This document shows positions 11,923 to 24,168 of a stretch of 64,000 nucleotides of DNA, one piece after another. The DNA lies in assembly GCA_023512835.1 (NCBI GenBank), contig CM042092.1, forward strand, positions 48,016,400 to 48,080,399. The letters run 5' to 3'. Within the stretch, counting starts at the first letter, position 1. Every line of letters begins with the position of its first letter. A program made the translations under genes and the position numbers. The stretch comes from Taxillus chinensis. Its lineage: Eukaryota; Streptophyta; Magnoliopsida; Santalales; Loranthaceae. Below the pieces are notes generated by a model. That model saw only the letters and a program-made list of their open reading frames with translations. It had not been told where the DNA came from and did no database searches.

Positions 11923-14286
11923 TGTTGGACCCCATTTTGTCCGGGTTGGACATACTAACCCCATTTGATATACCTGTCTGCCATATACCTTGTTGAACAG
12001 GTCCACAATGATCCCATGCTTCCAAGGAATGGTCTACCCCAATCTGCACGAGATGGATACAATTGACACGGATGGGGGAGTTCAAAATTAATGACTTCTG
12101 CTATAATTCCTTGAAACACCCCAAGACCAACACCAGGTGATGGAGGATGAAAATTCGAGACCAACGCACTTGACCGAGATCAAATCGGACTTAAAATGAA
12201 GAAGTTATGGCCAAAACAACTTTCGTTGGAAAAAGTCAAACTTGCCAAAAGACGGTCAATGCCCCTGGTCAAACTGCCTGCAAAAGTGATCATGCGAAAC
12301 TCTTCAAAATGCCTATGTAGGCAAATACGGATCTCCCCAAACAATTCCTGGAAGGTTACCCATTTTGGCATTTTTGGTGGGGGTAAAAAGGTAATTAAAA
12401 AAAATCGGGGTTGACCGTTGACCGTTGACCTGCCGACACTGCGACCCGTTGACCTTCGAAGCCTCGAAGCCCCGAAGCTCGAAGCCCCGAAGCCTCGAAG
12501 CCCCGAAGCTCGAAGCCCCGAAGCCTCGAAGCTCGAAGCCTCGAAGCTCGAGGCCTCGAAGCCCCGAAGCCCCGAAGCCTCGAAGCCTCGAAGCCCCGTT
12601 GACCTGCTGATTCCACCTTCGACCCTTCGACCCCCGAAGCTCCGACCCTGCCGACACTCCGACCTTCGACCCTTGACTTGCAATACCAGTAAGTTTTCAG
12701 CCCGTTGACCGTTGACCTTCGACCTGCCGACACTTCGACCCGTTGACCGTTGACTTTTGCCCCACCGAAATTCGACCCACCGAAGCTTCGACAATCCCAA
12801 TTTCAGCCCCTTTTTCTGCGTGTTCAGCAAGCAAAAAATACAACAGGCACCAATCCTTTTCCAGTCCCCCTTTCTCTCACGCCCACTTCAGCCCTCCTAT
12901 CTCCAAATACCAAGAAACCCCCCCCCCCCCCCCCCCCACAAACCTCGTTGTCAAATCTTGCTGGATCCAAGCAGGTGGTGACCATCAGCATCAGTGGGAG
13001 CTCAAGCAGAAGATTCAAAGTCGGTTCAGCCCTTATCTTTTCACTCCTTTTTTCAGCTGATTTGTATCTATATTTGGTGTATTTGTTTTAGCATTTATTT
13101 CTAATTTTCGTTTTTTTTAGTTTAGTTTATCTATATTTGATGTAATTGCTTTTCAACCTTTTTCCATTGTATTTTCCTGTATTGCTTTCTATGTGTATGT
13201 TGTAATATGTGAAGTATAGTAAAAAGAAAAAAAAGAAGAGAAGAAATAAAGAAAAGAAAAAAGGAGAGAGCAAAAGGAGAAGATGAAAAGCAACAAAAAG
13301 AAAAAGAAAAAAAAAGAGTGATTTTATTTTTGTGGATGTCACACTCACACACTCCACATCTATTTTGATATATGCATTTTCAATTTCAAAAAAAGAAAAC
13401 AAAACAAACAAACAAACAAATAAACAAGCAAAAAAAACGAAATAAGACAGAAAAACAAGCAAAAAAAAACAAAACATTTTTCAATAAAATGTTTTTTTCA
13501 AAATCTCTTCAATAACATGTTTTGAAAATGTTTTCATGAAATGTTTTCCAAATGTCTTCCAACAAAAACAAAAAAAAAACCAAAAAAAAAAAAAAAAAAA
13601 TGTTTTCATGTTTTCAAACAAAAAAAAAAAGAAAAATCCAAATTAGTACTTCAATTTCCCAAACCAAAAAAAAAAGGAAGAAAAGAAAAACCAAAAAAAA
13701 CAAAAAAAAAACAAAAAGACCAAAATGTTTTTTACAAAACATAGAAAACAAAAAAATGTATGTTTTCTAAACCCAAAAAAAACAAAAACAAAAACAAAAG
13801 AAAACAAAACCAAAAAAAAAAGAAAGAAAGAAAAAAATCATTTGTCTAGGACTTCAAAACCAAAAACCAAAACCAATCCCTAGGATCTCATTCTCCACTT
13901 TAAACAAAAACCCAAAATTTTTAGGATTCCCTTTTTAGAAATTTAGGATAAATCCATTTTAACTATAACTTTAATAAATAACTTAGCTAAATAAAAATCA
14001 TAGACTTTTTAGGAAACTTAACCCAGTTATGACAGTACAAATAAAAGAAAAACCTCCTCCTCCTAAATTAGATACCGAAAGGGCGCTGTAGGGGTGCTAA
14101 TCCTTCCCTACACGTAACCAACTCCTGAACCCATCTCTGATAACGCGGACCACACACTTAAGACTACTCAAAGTAGAGGGTATCCAACTGTACCCCAAAA
14201 ACAGTTGGTGGCGACTCTAAAATTTCTCACCTTTGGTTTAGTTTGAGCCCACCCCAAACGGGCCCGGATGAAAACCGGTGATGACA
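11923..14286 (+). mobile_element. Solo LTR of the Ogre family, inverted inside the Ogre 1 LTR (TSD GGAGT)
   Basis: Starts TGTTGGACCCC (11923) and ends GGTGATGACA (14286), with GGAGT at 11918-11922 and 14287-14291. This is a complete LTR with no internal region, left after recombination between the two LTRs of a full element. It lies on the + strand, opposite to its host LTR. Its 3' half (about 12790-14286) is the reverse complement of 10258-11575, and its 5' half matches 15804-14700 inverted, so the region is a set of long inverted repeats. A 19-base C run is at about 12920-12938; the paired site at 11437-11446 has a shorter G run. Confidence 0.9.
12411..12790 (+). repeat. U3 minisatellite of solo Ogre LTR (TTGACCGTTGACC and TCGAAGCC arrays)
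   Basis: Short units TTGACCGTTGACC and TCGAAGCC(C), interleaved with CCTGCCGACACT. The array is very rich in CpG and in the palindromic core TTCGAA. Translated ORFs here (repeats of SKPRSPEAS type) are artefacts. Confidence 0.85.
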
Positions 14287-14693
14287 GGAGTCTCAGGCGT
14301 AATCTCCTCTCTTCTTTTTTTTCTCTCCTCTTTTTTTGCGCAGGGACGGGCAACTGCTTCTTAAAGGATTGCAGAAAGTTGTTCTTTTTTCTCTTTGGCT
14401 GGACTATTATAATTGCAGTATTATTTGATGCAGTATTTTAATTTGCAGATTTGTATTTTGTCTGGTGGACAGCCTGTGCGGAAAACAGGGGAGCTCGTGA
14501 TTGCCTTTTTGAACTTGTATTTTAGCAGCGCATGTGACTGACAGGTTGGTGAGAAATAATTCCTTGTCTGATGGTCAGCGCAGAAGATTAGTCCCGTGAA
14601 CGACCAACGAGAGGAAAAAAAGGAAATTCGTGAGAAAAAAGTCGACGCGAGAAACCAGCGAGAAAAAAAATCAGCGAAGGCAGAAAGGGTCGG

Positions 14694-15297
14694 AAGTTCG
14701 AAGTGTCGGCAGGTCGGAGCGTCGGCAGGGTCGAAGCTTCGGTGGGTCGAATTTCGGTGGGGCGAAAGTCAACGGTCAACGGGTCGAAGTGTCGGTAGGT
14801 CAAAGGTCAACGGTCAATGGGCCAAACACTTACTGGTATTGTAGGTCAAGGTTCGAAGGTCGGAGTGTCGGCAGGGTCGAAGGTGGACAGGCTTCGAAGG
14901 TCCGTGGGTCGTAGGTCAAGGTTCGAAGGTTCGCAGGTCAAGGTTCGAAGGTTCGCAGGTCAAAGCATCGCAGGGTCAAGGGTCGAAGGGTCGAAGGTCG
15001 GAGTGTCGGCAGCGGGGCTTCGAGGCTTCGAGGGTCGAAGGTGGAAGGCGTACGGGTACCGCGGATTGAAGGTCGGAGTGTCGGCAGCGAGGCTTCGAGG
15101 CTTCGAAGCTCCGAGGCTTCGAGGCTCCGAGGCTTCGAGGCTCCGAGGCTTCGATGCTTCGAGGCTTTGAGGCTTCGGGGCTTCGAGGCTTCGGGGCTTC
15201 GAGCTTCGGGGCTTCGAGCTTCGGGGCTTCGAGGCTTCGAGGCTTCGAGCTTCGGGGTCAATGGGTCGAAGTGTCGGCAGGTCAACGGTCAACGGTC
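14694..15297 (-). repeat. U3 minisatellite of Ogre 1 LTR
   Basis: The same repeat family seen on the + strand as GGTCAACGGGTCGAAGTGTCG and GAGGCTTCGA units, about 600 bp against 380 bp in the solo LTR, so the array length is variable between sibling LTRs. Confidence 0.85.
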
Positions 15298-15804
15298 ATT
15301 TTTTATTTTTTATTTTTAACTTTTAATTACCTTTTTACCCCCACCAAAAATGCAAAAATGGATGACCTTCCAGGGATTGTTCGAGGAGATCCGTATTAGC
15401 CTACATAGGCATTTTGAAGAGTTTCGCCTGATCACTTTTGCGGGCAGGTTGACCAGGGGCATTGACCGTTTTTTGGCGAGTTTGCCTTTTTCCAACGAAA
15501 GTTGTTTTGGCCATAACTTCTTCATTTTAAGTCCGATTTGAGCTCGGTCAAGTGCGTTGGTCTCCAATTTTCATCCTCCATCACCTGGTGTTGGTCTTGG
15601 GGCGCTTCAAGGACTTGTAGCAAAAGTCATTAATTTTGAACTCCCCCATCCGTGTCAATTGTATCCATCTCGTGCCGATTGGGGTAGACCATTCCTTGGA
15701 AGTATGAGATCATTGTGGACCTGTTCAACAAGGTACATGGCATGGGAAGAAAGGTATATCAAATGGGGTTAGTATGTCCAACCCGGACAAAATGGGGTCC
15801 AACA

Positions 15805-18800
15805 ATGTCTGCTAATTGATCTTCAGTAGCAACATGTTCTAGTGAAATATGTTTTTTGAGAACATGATCGCGTATGAAGTGATACCTGACCTCAATGTGC
15901 TTCATCTTAGGATGCATGACAGGATTGTTGCTGATGGCAAGTGCACTAGTGTTGTCACAGTAGAGTGGAATAGATGACATGTTGAAACCGTAGTCAGTAA
16001 GTTGACTTTGCATCCAAAGTAGCTGTCGGCAAGAACTTCCGGCGACTATATATTCCGCCTCAGCGGTAGAGGTTGATACGGAATTCTGCTTCTTACTGAA
16101 CCATGAGATCAATCTATTTCCTAGAAATTGACACGTACCGCTTGTGCTTTTCCTGTCGATGCGACATCCAGCGAAGTCGGCATCAGAGTATCCGGATAAG
16201 GTGAAGTTGGATTCCTTTGGGTACCAGAGTCCCAAATTCATCGTTCCCTTGAGATACCTTAATATCCGTTTTACATAAAGCATATGTGACTCCTTGGGAT
16301 TCGCCTAGTATCGTGCACAGATGCAAGTTGCAAACATAATGTCCTGGGCGACTTGTCGTAAGATACAACAAGGATCCGATCATCCCTCGTAGTCAGTCAC
16401 ATTTCCTGATATGCCGTCCACATCCGGATCTAACTTGGCACCACAGGCATGGGAGTTTTGACAGGAGATGAACCTTCCATACCAAACTTCTTAATAAGAT
16501 CGCAAGTGTACTTAGCCTGATTAATGAAGATTCCTTCCTTTAATTGTTTAACTTCTATTCCAAGGAAGTAGGACAGTTCTCCCATCATGCTCATTTCAAA
16601 CTTGCCTGTCATCAACTTAGCAAACTCTTCACAAAGCTTCGGATTCGTTGATCCGAAAATGATATCATCCACGTATATTTGTACGATCAGAGTGTGTCCT
16701 TTCTCTTTTCATAGAAATAGGGTGGTGTTTATCTTCCCTTTTTGGAAGTTATGAGCAAGTAGGAATTCGACGAAGTGTGTCGTACCAGGCTCTTGGAGCT
16801 TGCTTCAAACCATATAGAGCTTTCTGAAGTTTGTAGACAAGATGTCCTGCCTTAGGTTCAATGAAGCCGGGAGGTTGTTCGACATACACCTCCTCTTGAA
16901 GGTCTCCATTCAGGAATGCGCTCTTGACGTCCATTTGATAAACTATGAAGTTTTCATATGAAGCATACGCCAAAAACATTCGGATTGCCTCAAGTCTTGC
17001 TACTGGAGCAAAGGTTTCATAATAATCTATTCCTTCTTCTTGACGATATCCTTTGGCTACCAGTTTGGCTTTGTTCCGGATTACTATTCCATCCGTATCA
17101 AGCTTGTTCCGGAACACCCATTTAACGCCAATGACTTGCTGAGACTTAGGCCTTGGTACTAAGGTCCACACATTATTTCTCTTAAATTGATTCAGCTCTT
17201 CTTGCATGGCTTCTATCCAATTCGAATCTTGAAGAGCTTCATCTACCACCTTTGGTTCTATTTGAGATAGAAAACACGAGTAAAGACTTATGTTGGAGGT
17301 GGCTGCTCTTGTTCTTACACCAACAGTAGGATCACCAATCACTTGATCTGAGGGATGGTTTCGAGTCCATCTATAATTCTGTGCATGTGTTGGATGATCT
17401 TGAACAATTTGAAGCTCTTCCAGATTGAGTGGTTTAGTTGTATCGGCTGGTTGAGCTTCGTCCGGACTAGATGTTTCCGTATTGAGAGGTACGGTTGAAC
17501 TAGATGGTTCTTCAACACTGTTTCTTCCAGTGTTAACTACTCCGGATGGACTTAAAGATGCTCCGGAATTTTGGGTATCCGTAGGAGTATATCCGGAGCT
17601 AAATGGTAGTCCGGAGTCAGAGTCATCCGTAGCATCATCCATAAAATTTTGTTGTGTTTCGCTGATGCCACGTGGTTGGTCAGGATGTGTAACAGGAACA
17701 TTCATAAACTTCGAATAATCGACGTTGCTGTCCATGACCTGCATATTAGAATTTGAAGAACCGACTTTTGACCAATCAAGATTAGCTTCATCAAAAGTCA
17801 CATGGATAGATTCTTCAACTTTAAAAAGTTTTCTATTGAAGACCCGATAAGCCTTGCTATGTAGTGAGTACCCGACAAAAATCCCATCATCAGATTTTGG
17901 TTCAAATTTATTCCGGGTCTCTTTGCCATTTATTAGTATATAGCAAGTACACCCAAAAGCTCTGAAATGTGAAATTGAAGGTTTTCGTCCTCTCCACATC
18001 TCATAAGGTGTTTTCATGGTAGATTTATTTATTAGAGTTCTGTTCTGAACATAGTAGGCAATGGACACGACTTCAGCCCATGGGCGAGAGGAAGCGTTGC
18101 CCCTGTTAACATGGATCTACCAGCTTCAACTAAAGTACGATTCTTGCGCTCAGCTACCCCATTTTGTTGTGGGGTTCTGGGAGCAGAGAAGTCATGCTGT
18201 ATGCCCTATTCAGAACAATATGATCTCATTTCTGAAAAATCAAATTCTGTACCATGATCACTCCTGATGCATTTAATACTCAGTCCTTGTGAGTTGCTTA
18301 TCCAGTTGAAGAGATCTACTAGATGCTCAAAAGTTTGATCTTTTGATTTTAGGAACATCACCCATGTGTATCTGGTGAAATCATCGATAACCACAAGGGT
18401 ATATCTTGCACTAGCTAGTGATGGAACAGATATAGGACCACAGAGGTCCATATGAAGAAGTTGTAGAGGAGCGATTATTGAGTTAACCGATTTGCTCTTA
18501 AAGCCGTGTTTGGTCCGTTTGCCAAGTTGGCATTCTCGACCAGAGAGAGTCTCTGGAGAACTTGAGTTTGGGTAGACCAGTGACAAGATCAAGTGACGCT
18601 AATTTAGACAAAGTCTTGAAGTTTAAATGTGCACATCGCTTGTGCCATAGCCAACTATCTTCATCTGATGCTTTCGTGAGGAAGCATACAGGGTCAGAAG
18701 AATTATTTCTTAAGACTACTGAGTATATGTCCCCATCTCTTGATCCGGATAACTTAACATCTCCGGATAAGTTTTCTCTTCGTACGTGGGTTTTGGACAA

Positions 18801-19077
18801 AAAGGAAACGGAAATCCTTTGTCACATAAATTACGACACTTAGCAAATTATGCTTTAAACCTTCGACTAGTCCAACTTTAGTGATTGATACACGGCCGTT
18901 AGTTAAAGTGCCATACCCGACAGTCTTACCTTTCTTGTTGTCGCCATATGACACGGATGGACCTTGTTTATCATTAACTTCTACAAGCAGAGTCTGATCA
19001 CCCGTCATATGTCCGGAGCATCCACTATCAAGGATCCACTTGCTTTTATTGATCTTTAACTTCAAGTGATCCGGCAA
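15805..19077 (-). pseudogene. Copia C pol: protease, integrase, RT, RNase H (broken)
   Basis: From right to left: retropepsin with DSGCSGHMTG (~19020); pre-integrase HKRCAHLNFKTLSKL (~18660); integrase core HMDLCGPISVPS with VVIDDFTRYTWV and RSDHGTEF (18206-18592); integrase C-terminal YFVGYS-type segment ([19 protein letters not shown]); RT with [39 protein letters not shown] (16749-18068) and MDDIIFGST (~16665); RNase H with SDADFAGCRIDRKSTSGTCQ and STAEAEYIVA (15805-16283). Frame breaks lie near 18206, 16740 and 16400. The last RNase H residues are cut by Ogre 1. It would have catalysed polyprotein cleavage, cDNA synthesis and integration. Confidence 0.88.
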
Positions 19078-19110
19078 TACATTCCAGAGATGCTCCTGAA
19101 AGACAACAGT

Positions 19111-21165
19111 TTACACTTTTGGTGCCCAAACTTGTTTCGGGCGGTTAGAGAAAGCAGCAGTATTGTCAACATTTACGGATTTGATTTTGCTAGGACTCTT
19201 AGCTTTCCAAGTTGACATTAACTTGTTAGTTTCAACTGCTTCTTTTATTTGGGTTTTCTTGGGAGAGACACTCCTTTTAGATTTAGATTTTGTTTTGCTC
19301 GAAGAACCCCTTTTATAAAACTGATCTTTATTGGATTGAAATTGATTACAAAGCCAGTATCGGATAGACTCCAACATTCATAGTGATAATGACCCATTTC
19401 CTACGGATGGAACAGACACTATAATGTGGAGTACAAACAGGGGATACAGGTCTCTTAGATTTTACAGACTTTCTACTCTGTTCCCTGTGGCCTAATCCAT
19501 TGTGTTTGGGTGACGCGCTCTTGGCCCTAAATGCGTCAACCTTAGCCTTGTCTTTCTTTTTGGGTGCTACAGTTTTGACTTTAACTGCAGCAGCCTTCCC
19601 TTCATCTTTAGTTACGGGTGCTACTGGTTCGGGAAGTGCAGTAACAGCCTCGACTCCACAGTCATAAACTATGGTGCCACCTGAAATGAAACCATCCAAC
19701 GGTCTAGATGTACTAACAGGATATAAATTGGTTAGTTTATGAGTGAAATCCGGAGGACACTCAGTAGCTTGAGTTATGGAAGTTGATGGTTCAGAACCTA
19801 GGCCAGGTTTGACTCGGATGTCGTCAGGATCAGTCCTAAAGGTAGAGGCTATTTCCCCGAATTTTAGCCACTTACGATTTATTTCCTTTTTCTGTTCCAG
19901 TTCATTTTCGAGTCTTTTTACTATAACTTTTAGGCCTGAGAGATTGGTATTTAACAAATGATTTTCAGCTCTTAAATCGTGATACCAAGCTTCTTTTCCT
20001 CTAAAGTCAGTGATGTCCTTTTCGAGTCTATTAATAGTAAATTCAAGACGTTTATTCTGACTTTCCATATCTTTGTACATTTGAGTAATTATTAGTCTCT
20101 CATTCTTTTCATGATCACATGCAGTAGTAAGAGATTCTAATTTACTCGGGAGCTCGAAGATAGAAGGTACCTCGGTATTTGCCATGAGGCGGACGTTCGG
20201 CTTAGTGGTCGGCTCATCATCCGAGGATTCCTCCTCTTCTTCCGAGCCACTCATGTATTTTGTCACGAGCGCCTTCCTCTTGCTCTTCTTGTTGTCCGAG
20301 GTGGAGCGGCGAGGAGTTACCTTGTCACTTTTCTCGGCCACTTTTGATTTGGACCTGCATTCCTTGGCCCAGTGACCGGTTTTCCCACAGTTGAAGCATT
20401 CCTGGGAACTGGACTCCGGTCGCTCCTTCCTTTGGAACGATGATGATGAGCGTCTTCTGAACCCTTTTCTCGCTTTTCCGTAGGAATCGCTCAAAGGATT
20501 TTACAAGAAGGGCTATTTCCTCCTCCTCGTCAGAATCAGAATTCTCGGACACGTCCGTATCATCATTCCTCGGTATGTTTAGACATTCGTCGCTTTGAGA
20601 GCTACCCCCTTTTCTTTCCGAGCTATTTTCTCATCCCTGTCGAGTACTTAAACCTGACTTCGTGAGTCCGCAGCTCTCCATACGCTTCTTCAAGGGGAAC
20701 ATACTTGCGCTTTTTGTCGATTGCATCTGGAGTTGTTTGGAGTAGTAGCGATCCAGGCGGGGAGCGAAAGAACTTGTCATTGATCCGGGATTGAGAATAG
20801 TGCTCATTGACGGTCTTGAGCTCAAGAATGAGCTTGCCGAATCTCCGATAGATGCTTTCGAGTGATTCGCCCGGTTTATGATTAAAACTCTCAAAGTTCC
20901 GTCCGAGAGTGCAGATCACATTCCGGATCCGGGGACCGACTCCCCTCATAGAGGATTGTCGGTTTGTCCCAAATAGCTTTTCTTTGTCGTGCAGCCCTGG
21001 ACGTCTGTGAAAGCCTCGGAATCCAAAGACAATGTAACGTAAGCCGAGCCTTTTCACTAGCGCACCGCCAGGCTCTTTCATCGTTGGTAAGTTCAAGATG
21101 TCTTTGGCCTCCTAACTCCATGTTCTCCGATAGTCATCGGAATTGGAATCTCCTGATGAAGACAT
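19111..21165 (-). pseudogene. Copia C gag (broken)
   Basis: It probably starts at Met 21165 (MSSSGDSNSDDYRRTWS), followed by an in-frame TAG near 21113. The capsid part (NHKPGESLESIYRRFGKLIL, ELKTVNEHYSQSRINDKF) is in 20623-21096 with frame slips. After it come a basic/Ser-rich region, one CCHC zinc knuckle CFNCGKTGHWAKEC (~20400), an acidic patch (GSEEEEESSDDE), a coiled coil (MYKDMESQNKRLEFTINRLE) and a Lys/Pro-rich tail. The zinc knuckle binds template RNA in relatives. The long coiled coil after the knuckle is typical of SIRE-type gag. Confidence 0.82.
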
Positions 21166-21457
21166 GGCCACATAAGATGATCATGGCATACCATAAACAT
21201 CTTCATGCGAGCTTTCCACCTGGGAGAAAAGCTCGGGTGTGAATTTGGGCGGTTTCATTAAAGTAAAGCCGAACTCCGTGGTTGAGAAGCGACGGCGGCA
21301 AGGTTGAGGTGGGTCGACATTTTCACTGTCTTGCTTCGATTCGGGATGGGCTCCTGTGCACCTCCGAGTTAAGGCGAGTGTTGAATAGCATACTGCTTTC
21401 TTCGGCCATTTCTGAGATTGAAAGAGTGGGATCTCTACTTAGAACAAAATAGAACTT
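21166..21457 (-). other. Copia C leader
   Basis: Sequence between primer site and gag start. No gene is seen. Confidence 0.7.
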
Positions 21458-21469
21458 GCTCTGATACCA
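21458..21469 (-). promoter_or_regulatory. Copia C primer-binding site (tRNA-iMet)
   Basis: On the minus strand TGGTATCAGAGC, the classic complement of the initiator tRNA-Met 3' end, two bases inside the LTR boundary. Confidence 0.92.
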
Positions 21470-21471
21470 CT

Positions 21472-22882
21472 TGATGGTCCCTTGGAGCCTAAAGGGGGGG
21501 GGGAATAAGCTCTTATCAAATCTCTTTTCTTTCTCTTAAGACACAAACACTTATCTAGTTAAGTGATAGAATCACTGCGGAAGATAACCAGATAGTGGAA
21601 GTATTTTGTCTTATTATCACAAGATAAATACAACAAAATAGAAGCAAGACTCTCTTACACTCTGTTTACAAATGAACTCACACACTAACCAACTTCTATC
21701 TCCAAAGATGAAAACGCTTGTGCATACACAGAATTAGTCTTTTCTTGACTAATGCACATACGCTCACTTTTTTTTAATGTACAAGTATGAATATTTATAC
21801 AAAACATTCTTAAGAGACAACCTTGGAACTTGTAGTTCCGGAATACGTTCAGCACTAACTATCCCTCGGTAATCTCTCTGCCTTGACTGCTGTGGTTTGT
21901 GGAGCTCAAGATCTTGGGTTCGAAGAGTATAAGTGCGTTTGTGAGTTCCCAAATACAATTAAGGTTGTGTCCACATATCCGGATGATCCACGTGTAAGAT
22001 TCTTCAGGTTCTCATTAAATTCGTCTTACATCGGGACGCCACGAGATGATAACTTTAAATGCGGTTGAGTTGAAGCAGTATCTTCTTGGTCCGGTGTAAT
22101 TTTCCTTACTCCGTAGCTAATGAAGCTCGGAACCTTACTCCGTGTCAGTGGTTGCTTACTCCGTATCTATTTAGTACTGGAATCCTTAGTCCGTGTCAGC
22201 GCTTTCTTACTCCGCATGTAAGTTCCTTACTCCATATGTAAGTTCCTTACTCTGTATGTAAGTTCCTTACACCGGACGAGTCTTGAAAAGTCTGATGACT
22301 TATTCCGTGTCAGCGCTTTTTTTACTCCGCATGTAAGTTCCTTACTCCGTATGTAAGTTCCTTACTCCGTATGTAATTTCCTTACTCCGGGCGAGTAAGA
22401 TATCCGGATTCCTTACTCCGCATCTGGTTTCCTTACTCCGTGTGAATAAAGACTCGGATCCTTATTCCGCATCAATACTTCCTTACTCAGCATGTATGAA
22501 AGACTCGGACGCCTTACTCCGTGTCTTCTTTACTTTAGTTCGCCTGAGGGGAAGACTTAACTATTTAACTCCATTTCAATCCTTTTGCTTCGTGCGACCT
22601 CGTTGATCAAGACTCTTACTCCGCACGTATCCTTTAAGTTCTTAGTCCGTACGAATGTTCCTTATTCCGTATGTATTTGTGACTTGGTTATTTACCAAGT
22701 GTTTGACGACACTCACTCTTGTCCGGATCAGGATTATGTATCCCGTCCTTAGCTTTGCTCTCACGAGTGCATCTCTGGATTAGTAACATATCTTCTACAA
22801 TGATCAAATAAACACAAAAGATCTCAGATCAAATTACATAAGGCTTTATCAGCATTATCCAAATTCTGGGTTTGATCCAACA
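21472..22882 (-). repeat. Copia C 5' LTR (1411 bp) with CGGAGTAAGGA motif array
   Basis: Minus strand TGTTGGATCAAACCCAG to AGGGACCATCA. About half of it (22100-22680) is an array of the short motif CTTACTCCG (CGGAGTAAG on the coding strand) separated by 10-25 bp. Alignable by eye with LTR E at roughly 80%. Confidence 0.88.
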
Positions 22883-24127
22883 TTACTCAAGTGTCATCGA
22901 GAGGATTGCAAGATCTAAGGGGGAGAAAATGCTTATTAATTACTCAAGTAATACCCCCCCTTATATGTCTCGTGACCTCTTTCCCGACTATCTATCTGAG
23001 GGGGAGTTCATCACTGAGAGGATCACATGGTCTACGTGGGAGCAAAAGCTTTATTTATTATTTCAGTAATAACCCCCAATATGTCTCGGATGCTCCTCCC
23101 TCTCACTTCTCACTTCTGGATCTGACTGGACTTGCATTGTTGAATCAGCCTTGTGGCATGTTTGGATGGTTTTATTTCTTCAACTGTGCATCTCAATCGG
23201 ATAATCAATTGATAGCATCTGGCTTGTGTTCATTCTTCCATTCTCACTGATGAATCTTAATCAGAGTAACCCATATATAGTTAAATTTTCTTGGCTACAA
23301 TGTTTAGCATGACGGTTTCATTATGTTGACCAATGTGAACTTATGCGTTTCTTATCGGACACACGCTTATTTTTTAGTACCGTTGATTTAGTCTTTCGCT
23401 TGTATGTGTCTAACGTTCGTCTTCAATGCATGAGTTCTGCCTTTTTCATTAGTTCGGATTATGCTATCGTTTCATATTTGTTTACATCCGTACTAATCCC
23501 CACCTGTCAAAGCTCTGCGTTCCTTTTAGTTTATCTTCATGCAGCTATAGGTTCCGATTCACTTTGCATTCTCACCAATATATCTTGTCTAAAGTCTCAG
23601 ATATGAAGTGTTGTGGTACTTCGTTCTTCTTTGACTTCAAGCCAGCAAAGGAATCATTTTCTCTCTTATCACACTCTGTTTATATGGACACACTCTGTTG
23701 CTCATCCCGATATTCTTCTTCGGATTATTTTTAATCCGGATGATCGACGGTTCATTTCCTCCGGACTGTTGAAATACTCAAGTCTCATCGCGTGTTTTTG
23801 AGGAGGAATAATGATGGTCTATTTAAAATGCAAGTCACGAGACAAGCAATTTCTGGAAGAACACATACAACTGTCATGAATACTTGATTCTTCGGCCTCC
23901 ACGTCATCTTTACATTCAGAGACACTCAAGTATCAAGATAAATGACATCAGCTTGTCAGGCGGATCACTATTTATCTCGCTTAATCCCAATATCCACTGG
24001 CAACCATGGACTTGGTCTTATATATACTAGACTTTCACATGCAGCGCGAGTTTACATTTCCAAATCTCTAAATCCTCATCGCTCTCCCAATCTCTAAGAC
24101 CTACCTTCTTCCTCCCTTGTACTCGAT
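22883..24127 (+). other. Element E non-coding stretch upstream of the Ulp1-like ORF
   Basis: No credible ORF. It has two AGGGGGAG purine blocks (22917-22926 and 22998-23007), each following a CGAGAGGAT/TGAGAGGAT-like segment and a TACTCAAG/TTTCAGTAATA phrase, so it may be an old internal duplication. Such purine blocks are common between pol and the 3' ORF or LTR of SIRE-type copia. Confidence 0.5.
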
Positions 24128-24168
24128 TTGGCACCAAGCTCTCCCTTTCTAGCGTTAATCCCGGCCAT

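Larger units (their letters stand above)
1..15804 (-). mobile_element. Ogre/Tat-type Ty3-gypsy retrotransposon 1 (5' part; runs off left edge)
   Basis: On the minus strand it reads: 5' LTR (15804 down to 10258), an 18-nt primer-binding site, a leader, an extra ORF1, then gag, which runs off the window at base 1. An ORF upstream of gag together with a tRNA-Arg-type primer site is the hallmark of Ogre/Tat elements. Element A (3863-9979) is nested in the leader and an inverted solo LTR (11923-14286) in the LTR. The element starts TGTTGGACCCC on its own strand and is inserted in the RNase H end of copia element C. The five bases after its 5' end are ATGTC; the matching TSD copy is outside the window. 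Gag and ORF1 are about 90% alike by eye to Ogre 2 (48133-51150). Confidence 0.88.
10258..15804 (-). repeat. Ogre 1 5' LTR, split by an inverted solo LTR
   Basis: The LTR reads TGTTGGACCCC at 15804 and ends TGATGACA at 10258 on the minus strand. About 3.18 kb remain once the nested solo LTR (11923-14286) is taken out: 10258-11922 and 14287-15804. The inner part is T-rich on the + strand (10680-11150). The outer part carries a GGTCAACG/GCTTCGAG minisatellite and a conserved U3 start. No protein is encoded; basic and Ser-rich ORFs here are by-products of low-complexity DNA. Confidence 0.85.
15805..22882 (-). mobile_element. Ty1-copia retrotransposon C (5' part, SIRE-like layout)
   Basis: On the minus strand: 5' LTR (22882-21472), tRNA-iMet primer site, gag with zinc knuckle, protease, integrase, reverse transcriptase, RNase H. 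The order integrase before RT defines copia. RNase H stops after the motif ATEDQLADI at 15805, where Ogre 1 is inserted; the rest lies left of the window. A long gag with coiled coil suggests the SIRE/Maximus group, with moderate certainty. Its LTR is the same family as that of E. Confidence 0.87.

Noticed and set aside
12180..12830. ORFs rich in LRGFEAS or PRSPEAS repeats in several frames
   Set aside because: They come from the TCGAAGCC minisatellite of the Ogre LTR, read in all frames on both strands.
13541..13770. Lys-rich small ORFs (KKKKK runs)
   Set aside because: Translation of an A-rich LTR tract; no conserved feature.
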